Shown: in pieces, positions 44,672 through 52,909 of the stretch
Numbering within the stretch: the first letter of the stretch is position 1
Layout: every line of letters begins with the position of its first letter
Assembly (NCBI GenBank): GCA_050942895.1
Contig: JBMNOE010000001.1
Location: 194,162-258,161, forward strand
Source: JBNRMR01 sp050942895
GTDB taxonomy: Bacteria; Bacillota; Clostridia; Christensenellales; UBA1750
Length of the DNA: 64,000 bases
Direction: 5' to 3'
Notes under the pieces: model-generated
Told to the model about the DNA's origin: nothing
What the model saw: the letters and a program-made list of their open reading frames with translations, nothing else
Database searches by the model: none
Translations under genes and position numbers: made by a program

Positions 44672-45064
44672 CTACGCCAGCGGTAGCAAATCCTTGATTT
44701 TAATCTTGGCCGCTTCGCCCGACTCATCGTTTAATATGACTTTTATGTCGGGGGAGTATTCCAGCAGCATTTGGCGGCAGTTTCCACAGGGCGGCAACAG
44801 GCAGTTCTTTGCCTTTTCGTGCACGGCGACGATGGCGTCAAACTCTCGCTCGCCCGCAGTGATGGCCGCGCCCATGGCGATAAACTCGGCGCAGGAACCG
44901 TGGATGCCGTCGCAGTTCACGCCCAGATAAATCTTTCCGTTTTTGCAGCGCAATGCGCAGCCCACAGTGTGGTTGTATATGCCGTCGTCAAAGTTTCGCT
45001 TAAGCGCGTCAAGGGCCAGCTCTATCAAATCTCTGTCGGCCACCGTGATTTCATGTTTTTTCAT
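44672..45064 (-). CDS. cdd: Cytidine deaminase-family enzyme
   Basis: 130 aa, zinc-dependent deaminase of the small tetrameric type. The CAE motif in GSCAEFIAMGAA and PPCGNCRQML provide Cys-Cys-Cys zinc ligation and the catalytic Glu. NHTVGCAL in the N-terminal strand and the short length also resemble blasticidin-S-deaminase-like members, so the substrate is best called cytidine/deoxycytidine or an analogue. 16 bp after the CvpA-like gene. Confidence 0.85.
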   Translation of the reverse strand: MKKHEITVADRDLIELALDALKRNFDDGIYNHTVGCALRCKNGKIYLGVNCDGIHGSCAEFIAMGAAITAGEREFDAIVAVHEKAKNCLLPPCGNCRQMLLEYSPDIKVILNDESGEAAKIKIKDLLPLA

Positions 45065-45080
45065 TTTTATATCCCCCGGC

Positions 45081-45797
45081 TCACAGCACGCTTTTTATGG
45101 CGGAAAGTATAAAGTTGCCCTCGTAAAAGAAGGAGGCCAGCCGGGATTCGTCTATCATCTCCTGCACAATATCCACCGGCACCACGGCCAGCACAACCGG
45201 CACCAGCATGAATACTACAAAAACTATGAAAACACCCCTTATAAGCCCGAAGCCGCCCCCCAGCAGAGAGTCGAACTGCCGCAGAACCGGCAGCTTCATC
45301 ACATAGCCGACGAGGACGCTCAGCATCGAAAAAAGCAGATAGACGGTGAACAGTATCAGCAGAAAGCTGATTATATTAAGCGCAGCATAGGCAAGGGTGT
45401 AGTTGAAATAATCCTCGAAGGTCAAAAGGCCCTGGGAGATGTAAACCTGGCCGACTATATTTTCATAAAGCATGTTGTTGAATGGCCAGGGGAAGTTGGC
45501 GTCCCTGACCGCCTGGGCCACAAACGACTCGGACACGGAGCTTACGAGAGTCCTGGCCGTTTCAAGGGAGGTGATGTTGGATGCCCCCTCCGTGTAGTGG
45601 ACTATCTGCTGAAGAAGCTGCGTGTTTTCGATTATCCACTGGGATAAAGAAGAATACATCAAAAAAGCGCAGACCCAAGCCACCAAAAGGCCGGCGATAT
45701 TCATCACCGAAGACAAAAGCCCGCTGTAGATGCCGTAGGCCACGCTCAGGCCGATGACGGCTATTATCGCTATATCGATCAGATTAATGCCTTCCAT
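45081..45797 (-). CDS. CvpA-family membrane protein
   Basis: 238 aa with four to five hydrophobic segments (about 7-25, 30-50, 130-150, 170-190 as judged by eye). IDIAIIAVIGLSVAYGIYSG at the N-terminus and SLLGGGFGLIRGVFIVFVVF in the second half are typical CvpA features. E. coli CvpA is linked to colicin V production and envelope stress; its biochemical role is unknown. It probably shares a transcript with cdd. Confidence 0.82.
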   Translation of the reverse strand: MEGINLIDIAIIAVIGLSVAYGIYSGLLSSVMNIAGLLVAWVCAFLMYSSLSQWIIENTQLLQQIVHYTEGASNITSLETARTLVSSVSESFVAQAVRDANFPWPFNNMLYENIVGQVYISQGLLTFEDYFNYTLAYAALNIISFLLILFTVYLLFSMLSVLVGYVMKLPVLRQFDSLLGGGFGLIRGVFIVFVVFMLVPVVLAVVPVDIVQEMIDESRLASFFYEGNFILSAIKSVL

Positions 45798-45929
45798 TTT
45801 CTTCCTTCCATTTGCCCTTTTTTCATTCCTGCCTTTTCTGCGCCTTTATTTCCTAATCTTTATATGATTTTTTGTAAGTATATATCATACTACAAATTGG
45901 AGTTTTTCCATATGACAACAAGAAGTTAA

Positions 45930-46154
45930 TCAACCCTCTTGAGTTTCTTTATCTGAGTAATCAACAATTATTTTTTCGCAACTTTTACAAATCTGGGCCG
46001 GAAAAACAAAGTCGCTAAAGGTATTGTTCTTAAGCATAATTTCCCCTTGTTTTGGGAGTAAAGAAATTTTATGCTGTTGCTTTACCCATGCCACCCTTCT
46101 CATTCCCTGTAACAAACCCTGTTCCATTTCATTGTCACAGTAAGGACACTTCAC
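45930..46154 (-). CDS. Small zinc-ribbon protein of unknown function
   Basis: 74 aa; start taken as GTG 46154, because AAAGGAGAGG lies 5 nt upstream; a longer reading from an upstream ATG lacks a site. It begins (M)KCPYCDNEMEQGLLQGMRR and ends with CKSC, so two CxxC pairs (CPYC and CKSC) frame about 50 residues and probably bind zinc. It resembles short DUF6487-type proteins. The local sequence is visibly more AT-rich than its neighbours, suggesting recent acquisition. Confidence 0.7.
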   Translation of the reverse strand: MKCPYCDNEMEQGLLQGMRRVAWVKQQHKISLLPKQGEIMLKNNTFSDFVFPAQICKSCEKIIVDYSDKETQEG

Positions 46155-46275
46155 ATGTTCCTCTCCTTTACAACTTCCTACTTCATATTTATCAGTATAA
46201 TACAAAATCATCCATCCATTTTTATATGAAAGAACATGAAAAACCTTCAGAAAAAGCGGGGAGAAGATACCTCAA

Positions 46276-47379
46276 TCAATCCGGCAGGTTTATAAGCGTC
46301 GCGCTGGAGGATGAGAAGAACACCATCATCCTGTTGCCCACAGCCTGGACTTCGTTGAAAAGGACGTCGAAATTCTTCGTTTCCTTGACCTTTCCATCAA
46401 AGCCGATCGTGTATATTGTGGCCGCATCCGCCGCATAAATGTTCTTTTCACCCACGCTAAAGGCGCTGCAGCCCGCAGGAAGCTGCATGTTCACAGCCTC
46501 TTTGCCTTTTATTATTCGAAGGGAGGTCACATAACCCCGGGAAATCTCCGATATTGGCGCCATCACTATCACGCTGCCGCTGTCAGATGCGGCCATGAAC
46601 TGATAGCCGTAGACCAGCACCTCCACGTCCATGGCGGAGGATGAGCTTAAAGGCACGCTGCTTATATGCTTGGTGCCCACAGCCAAAGCGCTGGCGCTCT
46701 CGCTGTTTATCACCAGGTCATAGACAAGCTCGTCCGTAAACTGCTTAAGGGCGACCTCCGTCTTGTTGGGCTCATATATCCGCACCACGCTCACCGGGGC
46801 CGACCCGGAAGCATCCAAGGCCACTACCCAAAGAAGCTCTCTTTGGGCGTAGAACCAGCCCATGTTGATCACAGTTTGATCTGAAAAATGAATTCTGTCA
46901 ATGTTTGTGCCCTTTTCGTTCAGTATATATATTGTGCTGCGCTCGTTGTCCAGAAGGGCCACATAATCGTTTTGCGTGCTGCAAACCATGTCCGACATCG
47001 CTATGTTCAGCGGCTTTTCAGAATCCGCCGCATCGCTTGCGGGGAAATAAATCTTCATCTGCTCGTCGTGGTAAACCGCCACGCTTTTGCCCGCAGGGGA
47101 AATTATAATATCGTCGCCGGTCGGTATCTCTTTGCTGCTCACCAGCTTGCCCTCACCGTCCAAAAACAAGAGCTCAGAGCCCTTCACGCTTATGAAGCCG
47201 CCCCCCGCAAAGGGATATAGCTCCATATCGCTGGATAAGGCCAGGTTGTCCGTTTGGGTTATCTGGGCGGAACTAAAAAGCCTGTTCCTTAAAAACACCG
47301 CTACCAGCACTATAAGCGCCACCGCAGCCACGGCGGCCACGGCAAAGATCATTCTTTTTACGAAAACATTGCGCTGCAT
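46276..47379 (-). CDS. DUF5711-like membrane-anchored beta-propeller protein
   Basis: 367 aa. A single N-terminal membrane span (about residues 9-31) anchors an extracytoplasmic region with repeated beta-strand segments (for example ISPAGKSVAVYHDEQMKIYF and YVALLDNERSTIYILNEKG), typical of a beta-propeller. The family is widespread in Clostridia and of unknown function. GGGGGGAG is the ribosome binding site. The gene is monocistronic, divergent from the zinc operon. Confidence 0.75.
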   Translation of the reverse strand: MQRNVFVKRMIFAVAAVAAVALIVLVAVFLRNRLFSSAQITQTDNLALSSDMELYPFAGGGFISVKGSELLFLDGEGKLVSSKEIPTGDDIIISPAGKSVAVYHDEQMKIYFPASDAADSEKPLNIAMSDMVCSTQNDYVALLDNERSTIYILNEKGTNIDRIHFSDQTVINMGWFYAQRELLWVVALDASGSAPVSVVRIYEPNKTEVALKQFTDELVYDLVINSESASALAVGTKHISSVPLSSSSAMDVEVLVYGYQFMAASDSGSVIVMAPISEISRGYVTSLRIIKGKEAVNMQLPAGCSAFSVGEKNIYAADAATIYTIGFDGKVKETKNFDVLFNEVQAVGNRMMVFFSSSSATLINLPD

Positions 47380-47536
47380 TATACTACTCTCCCCCCATAA
47401 TAACGAAACAGCCTAATACACCGTTTCCCGATTTTGTATATTCGCGGGTCGATATTAAGCCGCAAATTTCCCCCAAGTGAACATCTCTGTCTTTTTTCAC
47501 CCATTAATAGCCTCATTTGGCAAAGCCTTATTAAAG

Positions 47537-47560
47537 ATTATAGCATAAAAAATGACAATA
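47537..47560 (-). promoter_or_regulatory. Probable promoter of the DUF5711-like gene
   Basis: Extended -10 TGCTATAAT (TATAAT at 47537-47542 on the minus strand) with only weak -35 candidates in the T-rich stretch upstream. The transcript would have a 5' UTR of about 150 nt. Confidence 0.4.
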
Positions 47561-47647
47561 CAAAACAGTTTTTATTTTCAAGCCCTCTTTTATGGCCTTA
47601 AGTTCCAAAGCCCGCCGACATCGGCAAAAATAAGCGCCGCAAACCTG

Positions 47648-47676
47648 TTGACAGCACCCTTTCCCTATGCTAAACT
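47648..47676 (+). promoter_or_regulatory. Promoter of the zinc operon
   Basis: -35 TTGACA (47648-47653), 17-nt spacer, -10 TAAACT (47671-47676). Transcription should begin near 47683, immediately before the operator. Confidence 0.8.
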
Positions 47677-47685
47677 GAGTTGCAA

Positions 47686-47704
47686 TTAGCGAATGATTCG
47701 CAAA
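47686..47704 (+). promoter_or_regulatory. Zur/Fur-type 9-1-9 operator
   Basis: TTAGCGAATGATTCGCAAA is a 9-1-9 inverted repeat with a single mismatch (TTAGCGAAT against the complement TTTGCGAAT). It begins a few bases after the predicted transcription start, so a bound repressor would block initiation. Three TTGCAA hexamers (47680, 47710, 47719) flank it. The gene that follows encodes a Fur-family regulator, so autoregulation by zinc is the simplest reading. Confidence 0.7.
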
Positions 47705-47747
47705 TTCAGTTGCAAAAGTTGCAAAAAACTATGAGAGGAGGCCGCAA

Positions 47748-48140
47748 ATGAAGGGATATGAAACCGAACAGAGAAAACGCCTCTTTTCTTTTTTCATGGA
47801 TCACCCGGACACCCATTTCACCATCGAGGAGCTTTCAAAGAACATTGAGGGCATCAGCCTTAGCGCAATATACAGAAATGTAAGTAAAATGATTGATGAT
47901 GGCAAAGTGCGCCGCTTCCAGAAGGACGGCTGCCGTAAATTTTTATACCAGTATATCGCCGGCGGCGAGTGCGCGAGCCATCTGCATCTAAAATGCAATG
48001 GCTGCGGGCTCATACTTCACATGGAGCAAGGCGCAGCCCAGGCGATAATCGCCGCTGCTCGGAAAAGCAATCGTTTCGAGATTGACAAAACAGCTACCAT
48101 TCTATATGGCCGCTGCACCTCCTGCAAGCAAGGCAGTTAG
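47748..48140 (+). CDS. Fur-family transcriptional regulator, Zur-like
   Basis: 130 aa. The winged-helix N-terminus contains IEELSKNIEGISLSAIYRNV (recognition helix SAIYRNV). The C-terminal part has HLHLKCNGCGLILHME and a final CTSC, so two CxxC pairs (CNGC, CTSC) form the structural zinc site. First gene of an operon with ZnuABC homologues, under a 9-1-9 operator, so zinc-dependent repression is inferred; Fur or PerR function cannot be excluded by sequence alone. GAGAGGAGG precedes the ATG. Confidence 0.9.
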   Translation: MKGYETEQRKRLFSFFMDHPDTHFTIEELSKNIEGISLSAIYRNVSKMIDDGKVRRFQKDGCRKFLYQYIAGGECASHLHLKCNGCGLILHMEQGAAQAIIAAARKSNRFEIDKTATILYGRCTSCKQGS

Positions 48141-48150
48141 GAGGATAAGA

Positions 48151-48462
48151 TTGGCAAGAAAAGCGCCTCAAGCTATAAGTATATCTGTAAATATAATCCT
48201 ATGCACAGCCCTCTGCCTGGCGGTGGCCGCATCATTTATGTTTATTGCCCATGAATCCGCGCATGACTGCCCCGGCGAAGGCTGCCAAGCCTGCTTAAAT
48301 CTGCACGGCTGCCTGTCATTCCTTCGGGGTATTCTCCTTGCAGCGGTTCTTTTTTGCGCATTGCTCTCCGCCGCGAAAAAGGACTATCCGCCGTGCCTTT
48401 GGGCCCGTAATATCTCCGGCGCAATCACCCCAATCACCCTTAAGGTGAAGCTGATAAGTTGA
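48151..48462 (+). CDS. Small Cys-rich membrane protein in the zinc operon
   Basis: 103 aa; the start is TTG 48151, 6 nt after AGGAGG, 10 bp after the regulator gene. Two hydrophobic segments (about 9-31 and 55-73) flank an extracytoplasmic stretch with HESAHDCPGEGCQACLNLHG, rich in His and Cys. Short proteins with a similar H-x-C-x4-C-x2-C pattern occur beside zinc ABC transporters in Clostridia; none is characterised to my knowledge. A role in zinc sensing or handing over at the membrane surface is a guess from position and ligand residues. Confidence 0.72.
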   Translation: MARKAPQAISISVNIILCTALCLAVAASFMFIAHESAHDCPGEGCQACLNLHGCLSFLRGILLAAVLFCALLSAAKKDYPPCLWARNISGAITPITLKVKLIS

Positions 48463-48521
48463 GCAAAGCCTCGCCGCTTTTTACAATGCGCTTCACATGC
48501 GCCCCTAATGGAGGTTTTGCA

Positions 48522-50075
48522 ATGAACTTTAGAAAGCTTATAATCTGCGCCGCAGCGCTGCTTGCTCTGGCGCTCATATTCACTTCCTGCGCCGAACTGC
48601 CCCAAAACTTCGCCGACAAAAACAACGGCGGAACAGGCGGCGGATCAAATGACGAAATAAACATAATAGCCACCACCTTCCCCCAGTATGACTGGCTGCG
48701 GCGGATAATTGGCAATAATAATGAAAATATAAAACTCACGCTGCTGACCAAGAGCGGCGTTGACATGCACAGCTTCCAGCCCACTGTTGATGATATTGCC
48801 GCCATATCCGTCAGCGATATGTTCGTATATGTGGGCGGCGCCTCCGATGCCTGGGTGGAAAAGGCCCTTGAAAATGCCGCCAATAAGGATATCGTGTCCA
48901 TCAGCATGGTGGAGGTTTTGGGCGATGCGGTCAAGGAGGAGGAAATCATCGAGGGGATGGAGCATGATCACTCCCATGGTCACGGTGAAATCCACCCCGA
49001 GGATGTTCAGGACAGACCCCTTTCCGACTGGCAGGGCGAATGGCAGAGCGTCGAAATCGCCCTTGAAAGCGGCTTTATGGACGAATACATCGCCCATCAG
49101 AGCGGGAGCGGCCAGGACATCACCGCCGCGAAGGAAGGCTACGCCCAGCGCTGGAAATCCGACTATGCTTACCTTTCCATAGACGGCGGCTCCGTTTCCT
49201 TCGGCGGCGTGCCTTTGCCATACAGCTATATTGGTTACCTGATTGTGCAGGGGGACCATGGCTCCTCCGTCTGGTACGGCTTCGAGGCCCAGGGCGGGGG
49301 CGCCCCGAAATATATCGCCTTTTCAGACCATGAGATAGAGAGCCCGCACGACCACGACGGTGACCACGATCACGATCACGCACCCCATTTCCATCTGCGG
49401 TATGGCGATGAAAGCTTTGAGGCCCTGACAAGGATTGAGAACTGGTCGCCCACCTTCTTTGAAAAGGAAGCTTTCGGTGAGGATATGGCCAGTGCGATGG
49501 AGGACCATGGCCACAGCCACGACCATGACCACGAGTTGGACGAACATGTCTGGCTTTCCCTTAAAAACGCGCAGACAATCTGCAATTATATGGCCGAAGC
49601 CCTTGCCGGGCTGGATGCGGATAACTCCGATGTATATCTTAAAAACTCGGCTGATTACATCGCGGAACTGGCCGCACTGGACGATGAATACCAAAATGCG
49701 GTGAGCAGCGCCTCGGTTAAGACACTGCTCTTTGGCGACCGCTTCCCATTCCGCTATCTGATGGACGATTACGGCATCGATTACTTTGCTGCATTCCCCG
49801 GCTGCTCCGCCGAAACCGAGGCAAGCTTCGACACCATCGCTTTCCTGGCAGGAAAGACGGACGAGCTGAATTTGAACTGCGTGCTGGCCATCGACGGCTC
49901 CGACCAGTCAATCGCAAGGACGATAGTGCAAAGCAGCTCCGCAAAGGATCAAAGCATCCTTGTTATGGACTCGATGCAATCGATGAGCGCTTCCACCATA
50001 GACTCAGGCGCAACATACCTTTCGATAATGCAGGGCAATCTGGAAGTTCTTAAGCAGGCACTTAGTTCAGAATAA
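48522..50075 (+). CDS. znuA: Zinc-binding lipoprotein: ZnuA with a ZinT domain nested inside
   Basis: 517 aa; the start is ATG 48522 after GGAGG; a longer reading from 48459 overlaps the previous gene and is rejected. Lipobox TSC (Cys 23). A ZnuA N-lobe (about 45-145) includes GVDMHSFQPTVDD with ligand His83. A His-rich stretch (148-155) leads into a ZinT-like domain (about 163-325: DWQGEWQSVEIALESGF, SYIGYLIVQGD, FSDH and HFH). A second His-rich stretch (329-337) is followed by DEHVWLSLKNAQT (His342) and the ZnuA C-lobe. The place of the third ligand reads FGDRFPFRYL, where classical ZnuA has His. In streptococcal AdcA the ZinT domain is C-terminal; here it replaces the His-rich loop. Confidence 0.92.
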   Translation: MNFRKLIICAAALLALALIFTSCAELPQNFADKNNGGTGGGSNDEINIIATTFPQYDWLRRIIGNNNENIKLTLLTKSGVDMHSFQPTVDDIAAISVSDMFVYVGGASDAWVEKALENAANKDIVSISMVEVLGDAVKEEEIIEGMEHDHSHGHGEIHPEDVQDRPLSDWQGEWQSVEIALESGFMDEYIAHQSGSGQDITAAKEGYAQRWKSDYAYLSIDGGSVSFGGVPLPYSYIGYLIVQGDHGSSVWYGFEAQGGGAPKYIAFSDHEIESPHDHDGDHDHDHAPHFHLRYGDESFEALTRIENWSPTFFEKEAFGEDMASAMEDHGHSHDHDHELDEHVWLSLKNAQTICNYMAEALAGLDADNSDVYLKNSADYIAELAALDDEYQNAVSSASVKTLLFGDRFPFRYLMDDYGIDYFAAFPGCSAETEASFDTIAFLAGKTDELNLNCVLAIDGSDQSIARTIVQSSSAKDQSILVMDSMQSMSASTIDSGATYLSIMQGNLEVLKQALSSE

Positions 50076-50117
50076 TTTACAAAATACAAACAGCGCAAAG
50101 AAAAAAGCGAGGAAAAA

Positions 50118-50834
50118 ATGGCACTGATCGAAATTAAAAATATCTCCTTGGGCTATGAGGGGAAAAAGGTCGTCGAGGATCTCTCCTGCACCGTAAGCTC
50201 CGGCGATTACCTTTGCATAGTTGGCGAGAACGGTTCAGGCAAGAGCACCCTGATGAAGACAATGCTGGGCTTGATACCGCCCATAGCGGGAAAGATCGTC
50301 TTTTCGGACGGCCTTCGCCAGAGGGAGATCGGCTACCTGCCCCAGCAGACTCAAGTCCAAAGGGACTTCCCCGCCTCCGTGATGGAGATCGTGCTTTCGG
50401 GCTTTTTAGGCAAGAGCGGGATGAGGCCCTTCTACAGCCGCGAGGAGAAAAGCCTGGCCTTGGAAAATCTTGAAAGGCTGGGCATATCCGGCCTTTCAAA
50501 GCGCTGCTACAGGGAGCTTTCAGGCGGACAGCAGCAAAGGGTTTTGCTGGCGCGTGCCCTTTGCGCCACGGGAAAAGTGCTGCTCCTGGACGAGCCCGCC
50601 GCTGGCCTTGACCCGAAAGCCACCATAGATATGTACCAGACGATAATGGATCTCAACCAAAACGACGGCATCACAATCATAATGATATCCCATGACGTGA
50701 GTGCAGCCTTGGAGTACGCCAGCCACATTCTGCACATAGGCAACAGGCCTCTTTTCTTCGGAAAAAAACAGGAATATCTTGAAAGCGACATAGGCAGAGC
50801 GTTCTATATAGTCGGCGGAGGTGAATTAAATTGA
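50118..50834 (+). CDS. znuC: Zinc ABC transporter ATP-binding protein
   Basis: 238 aa. Walker A GENGSGKSTL, Q-loop region GYLPQQTQ, signature LSGGQQQRVLLARAL, Walker B VLLLDEPAAGLD and the H-loop MISHDV are all intact. It energises the ZnuB permease. It is 42 bp after znuA and its last codon overlaps the TTG start of znuB. Confidence 0.95.
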   Translation: MALIEIKNISLGYEGKKVVEDLSCTVSSGDYLCIVGENGSGKSTLMKTMLGLIPPIAGKIVFSDGLRQREIGYLPQQTQVQRDFPASVMEIVLSGFLGKSGMRPFYSREEKSLALENLERLGISGLSKRCYRELSGGQQQRVLLARALCATGKVLLLDEPAAGLDPKATIDMYQTIMDLNQNDGITIIMISHDVSAALEYASHILHIGNRPLFFGKKQEYLESDIGRAFYIVGGGELN

Positions 50835-51682
50835 GCTTCGTAATAGAAAAGCTTACGCTATATTTCCAATATCCCTTCGTGCGCTATGCGCTGGTGGTCG
50901 GCGTGCTTATCGCCCTTTGCTCATCCCTCCTGGGCGTAACCCTTGTGCTCAAAAGATTTTCCTTTATCGGCGACGGCCTTTCCCATGTGGCCTTTGGCGC
51001 CATATCCGTTGCAACTGTGCTGAACCTTTCAAACGAGCTGATACTGGTGGCGCCGGTCACAGTGCTTTGCGCCATATTGCTTCTTCGCACCGGGCAAAAC
51101 ACAAAGATAAAGGGCGACGCCGCCATCGCAATGCTGTCGGTGGGGGCCCTGGCCCTGGGCTATCTGATAATGAACATATTTTCCACCTCCACAAACCTGT
51201 CGGGGGATGTCTGCACCACATTGTTCGGCTCCACAGCCATACTGACCCTGTCCCCGCTGGATGTGTGGATTTGCATCGGCATGTCCATCCTGGTCATACT
51301 GGTGTTTTTGCTGTTCTACAATAAGATTTTCGCCGTAACATTTGACGAAAGCTTCGCCACGGCCACCGGCATAAGGGCTGGCAACTATAATATGCTGATC
51401 GCCGTGATAACAGCCCTTGTCATTGTGCTGGCCATGAACCTTGTGGGTTCTTTGCTCACCTCCGCGCTGATAATCTTCCCCGCCATTTCCGCCATGCGGG
51501 TTTTCAAAAGCTTTCGCGCAGTCATAATCTGCTCGGTGGTGTTTGCGGTGGTCTGCTCCACATTGGGGCTTTTGATTTCGATGCTTGCGGGAACCCCCGT
51601 GGGCTCCACCATCGTCGCCGTGGATATCGCCGCATTCGGCCTTTTCAGCCTTGCAGGGCTGTTTCTAAGAGGTAAGAAATGA
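50831..51682 (+). CDS. znuB: Zinc ABC transporter permease
   Basis: 283 aa, about eight to nine membrane spans, ABC-3 family. GVTLVLKRFSFIGDGLSHVA and LLTSALIIFPAISAMRVFKS are diagnostic. The start is TTG 50831 preceded by GGAGGTG and overlapping the znuC stop (TTGA), so the two subunits are translationally coupled. Its last codons overlap the following lipoprotein gene by 4 bp. Confidence 0.94.
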   Translation: MSFVIEKLTLYFQYPFVRYALVVGVLIALCSSLLGVTLVLKRFSFIGDGLSHVAFGAISVATVLNLSNELILVAPVTVLCAILLLRTGQNTKIKGDAAIAMLSVGALALGYLIMNIFSTSTNLSGDVCTTLFGSTAILTLSPLDVWICIGMSILVILVFLLFYNKIFAVTFDESFATATGIRAGNYNMLIAVITALVIVLAMNLVGSLLTSALIIFPAISAMRVFKSFRAVIICSVVFAVVCSTLGLLISMLAGTPVGSTIVAVDIAAFGLFSLAGLFLRGKK

Positions 51683-52134
51683 AGAAGTTTTTTGCAGCTT
51701 TGCTTTTGTCCTCGCTGATCATAGGTATGCTGGCGAGCTGTTCACCGCCCCGGGATGATGACGGCTTCTTTGAATATCCCCCCGCCCCCGATGTCGATCT
51801 CACCGCACTGAGCAGCACGATGGTCTTTGCAGAGGTCTATAACATAATGACGAACCCTGACGACTACATGGGCAAGACGATCAAGCTAAGCGGGCAGTAT
51901 TATGCCTCCTACGATGAACTTTTCAAGAAATACTACCATTTCATCGTCATCGAGGACGCCACCGCCTGTTGCCAGCAGGGGCTTGAGTTCGCTGTTAAAG
52001 GCGAAACTGATTACCCGCAGGATTATCCCCCTGACGGCACCGTCATAGAGCTTACAGGCAGCTTTTCCAGCTATGATGAAAGCGGCTATACTTATTATTA
52101 TATATCAACCGATACTATAATCGTTTTGCAATAA
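51679..52134 (+). CDS. Lipoprotein of the zinc operon with a Cys-Cys pair
   Basis: 151 aa. A lipoprotein signal ends in LASC (about Cys 20). The mature part looks like a small beta-rich, OB-fold-like domain: YMGKTIKLSGQYYASYDELF, then VIEDATACCQQGLEFAVKGE, then GTVIELTGSFSSYDESGYTY. The adjacent Cys pair after a strand resembles a feature of the TIGR03943/DUF1980-type proteins found in some zinc-regulated loci. It overlaps znuB by 4 bp, so it is part of the zinc unit. Extracytoplasmic zinc handling is inferred only. Confidence 0.72.
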   Translation: MKKFFAALLLSSLIIGMLASCSPPRDDDGFFEYPPAPDVDLTALSSTMVFAEVYNIMTNPDDYMGKTIKLSGQYYASYDELFKKYYHFIVIEDATACCQQGLEFAVKGETDYPQDYPPDGTVIELTGSFSSYDESGYTYYYISTDTIIVLQ

Positions 52135-52140
52135 AACCTC

Positions 52141-52183
52141 TTAAAATTAATTTTAATGACAATGCCATTTATTATGATATACT
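52141..52183 (+). promoter_or_regulatory. Promoter of the redox cassette with an upstream palindrome
   Basis: Extended -10 TGATATACT (TATACT at 52178-52183) with -35-like ATGACA (52156-52161) at 16 nt. A perfect 16-bp palindrome, TTAAAATTAATTTTAA (52141-52156), touches the -35 and may be an operator. The predicted transcript begins about 90 nt before the TlpA start. Confidence 0.55.
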
Positions 52184-52279
52184 TAACCTGACTAACTGCA
52201 ATACTTTGCTTTACCACTTATTAGACTGACCTGAAACTTGCGAAGCTTAACGAAAAAATTACGACAAGGAGACATGCAG

Positions 52280-52909
52280 ATGAGATCAAAAAGCTTTTTT
52301 GCCGTCGCTGCTTTGCTTCTGGCGCTCTCGCTGATTGCGTCCTCCTGCGCGCAGGTGCAGCCCTCGCCCACCATCGCTCCAACAACCGCTCCTGCAAGCG
52401 CAACTCCGTCCCCCTCCCCTTCTGAAAGCAAAAAAAGCGAAAGCCCCGATGAAGTTGAATGGGCTTTGAAATTTGAAACCGTCACCCTTGCCGGCGATCC
52501 CGTCACCCATGAGGACTTCGCTGAGAACAAGCTGACCATCATCAATGTCTGGGGGACATGGTGCCCTCCCTGTGTGAACGAACTGCCCCATCTCCAGGAG
52601 GTCAGCGAATATTACAGCGACAAGGGCGTGCAGATAGTGGGGGTTATGCAGGATGGCGTGAACGAGATGCTTGAGCCCGTAGCTGAAATGATCGACCACG
52701 GCGTCACACTGCTGGAGGACGCCGGAGCAGACTACGTCGTTCTCTTGCCGGACATCGCCCTTGCAATGACATTTATAAACAGAATGCAGTATTTCCCCAC
52801 CACTTTCTTTGTTGATGAAAGCGGAGAAGTCATCAAAACCGTCATCGGCTCAAAGGATACGGAGGGGTGGAAGAAGGTAATTGATGAAGTTCTTGAAAGC
52901 ATTGAATGA
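52280..52909 (+). CDS. TlpA-like thioredoxin-fold lipoprotein
   Basis: 209 aa; start ATG 52280, 8 nt after AAGGAG (an ATG two codons earlier is too close). Signal peptide with a lipobox-like IASSC (Cys 23), then a Pro/Ser/Thr linker to about residue 55. Thioredoxin domain with WCPPC (Cys95, Cys98) in VWGTWCPPCVNELPHLQ. FPTTFFVDESGEV carries the cis-Pro loop. It faces the outside and would reduce or exchange disulfides or handle peroxide. First gene of a three-gene overlapping unit with a CXXC membrane peptide and an iron-sulfur membrane protein. Confidence 0.9.
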   Translation: MRSKSFFAVAALLLALSLIASSCAQVQPSPTIAPTTAPASATPSPSPSESKKSESPDEVEWALKFETVTLAGDPVTHEDFAENKLTIINVWGTWCPPCVNELPHLQEVSEYYSDKGVQIVGVMQDGVNEMLEPVAEMIDHGVTLLEDAGADYVVLLPDIALAMTFINRMQYFPTTFFVDESGEVIKTVIGSKDTEGWKKVIDEVLESIE

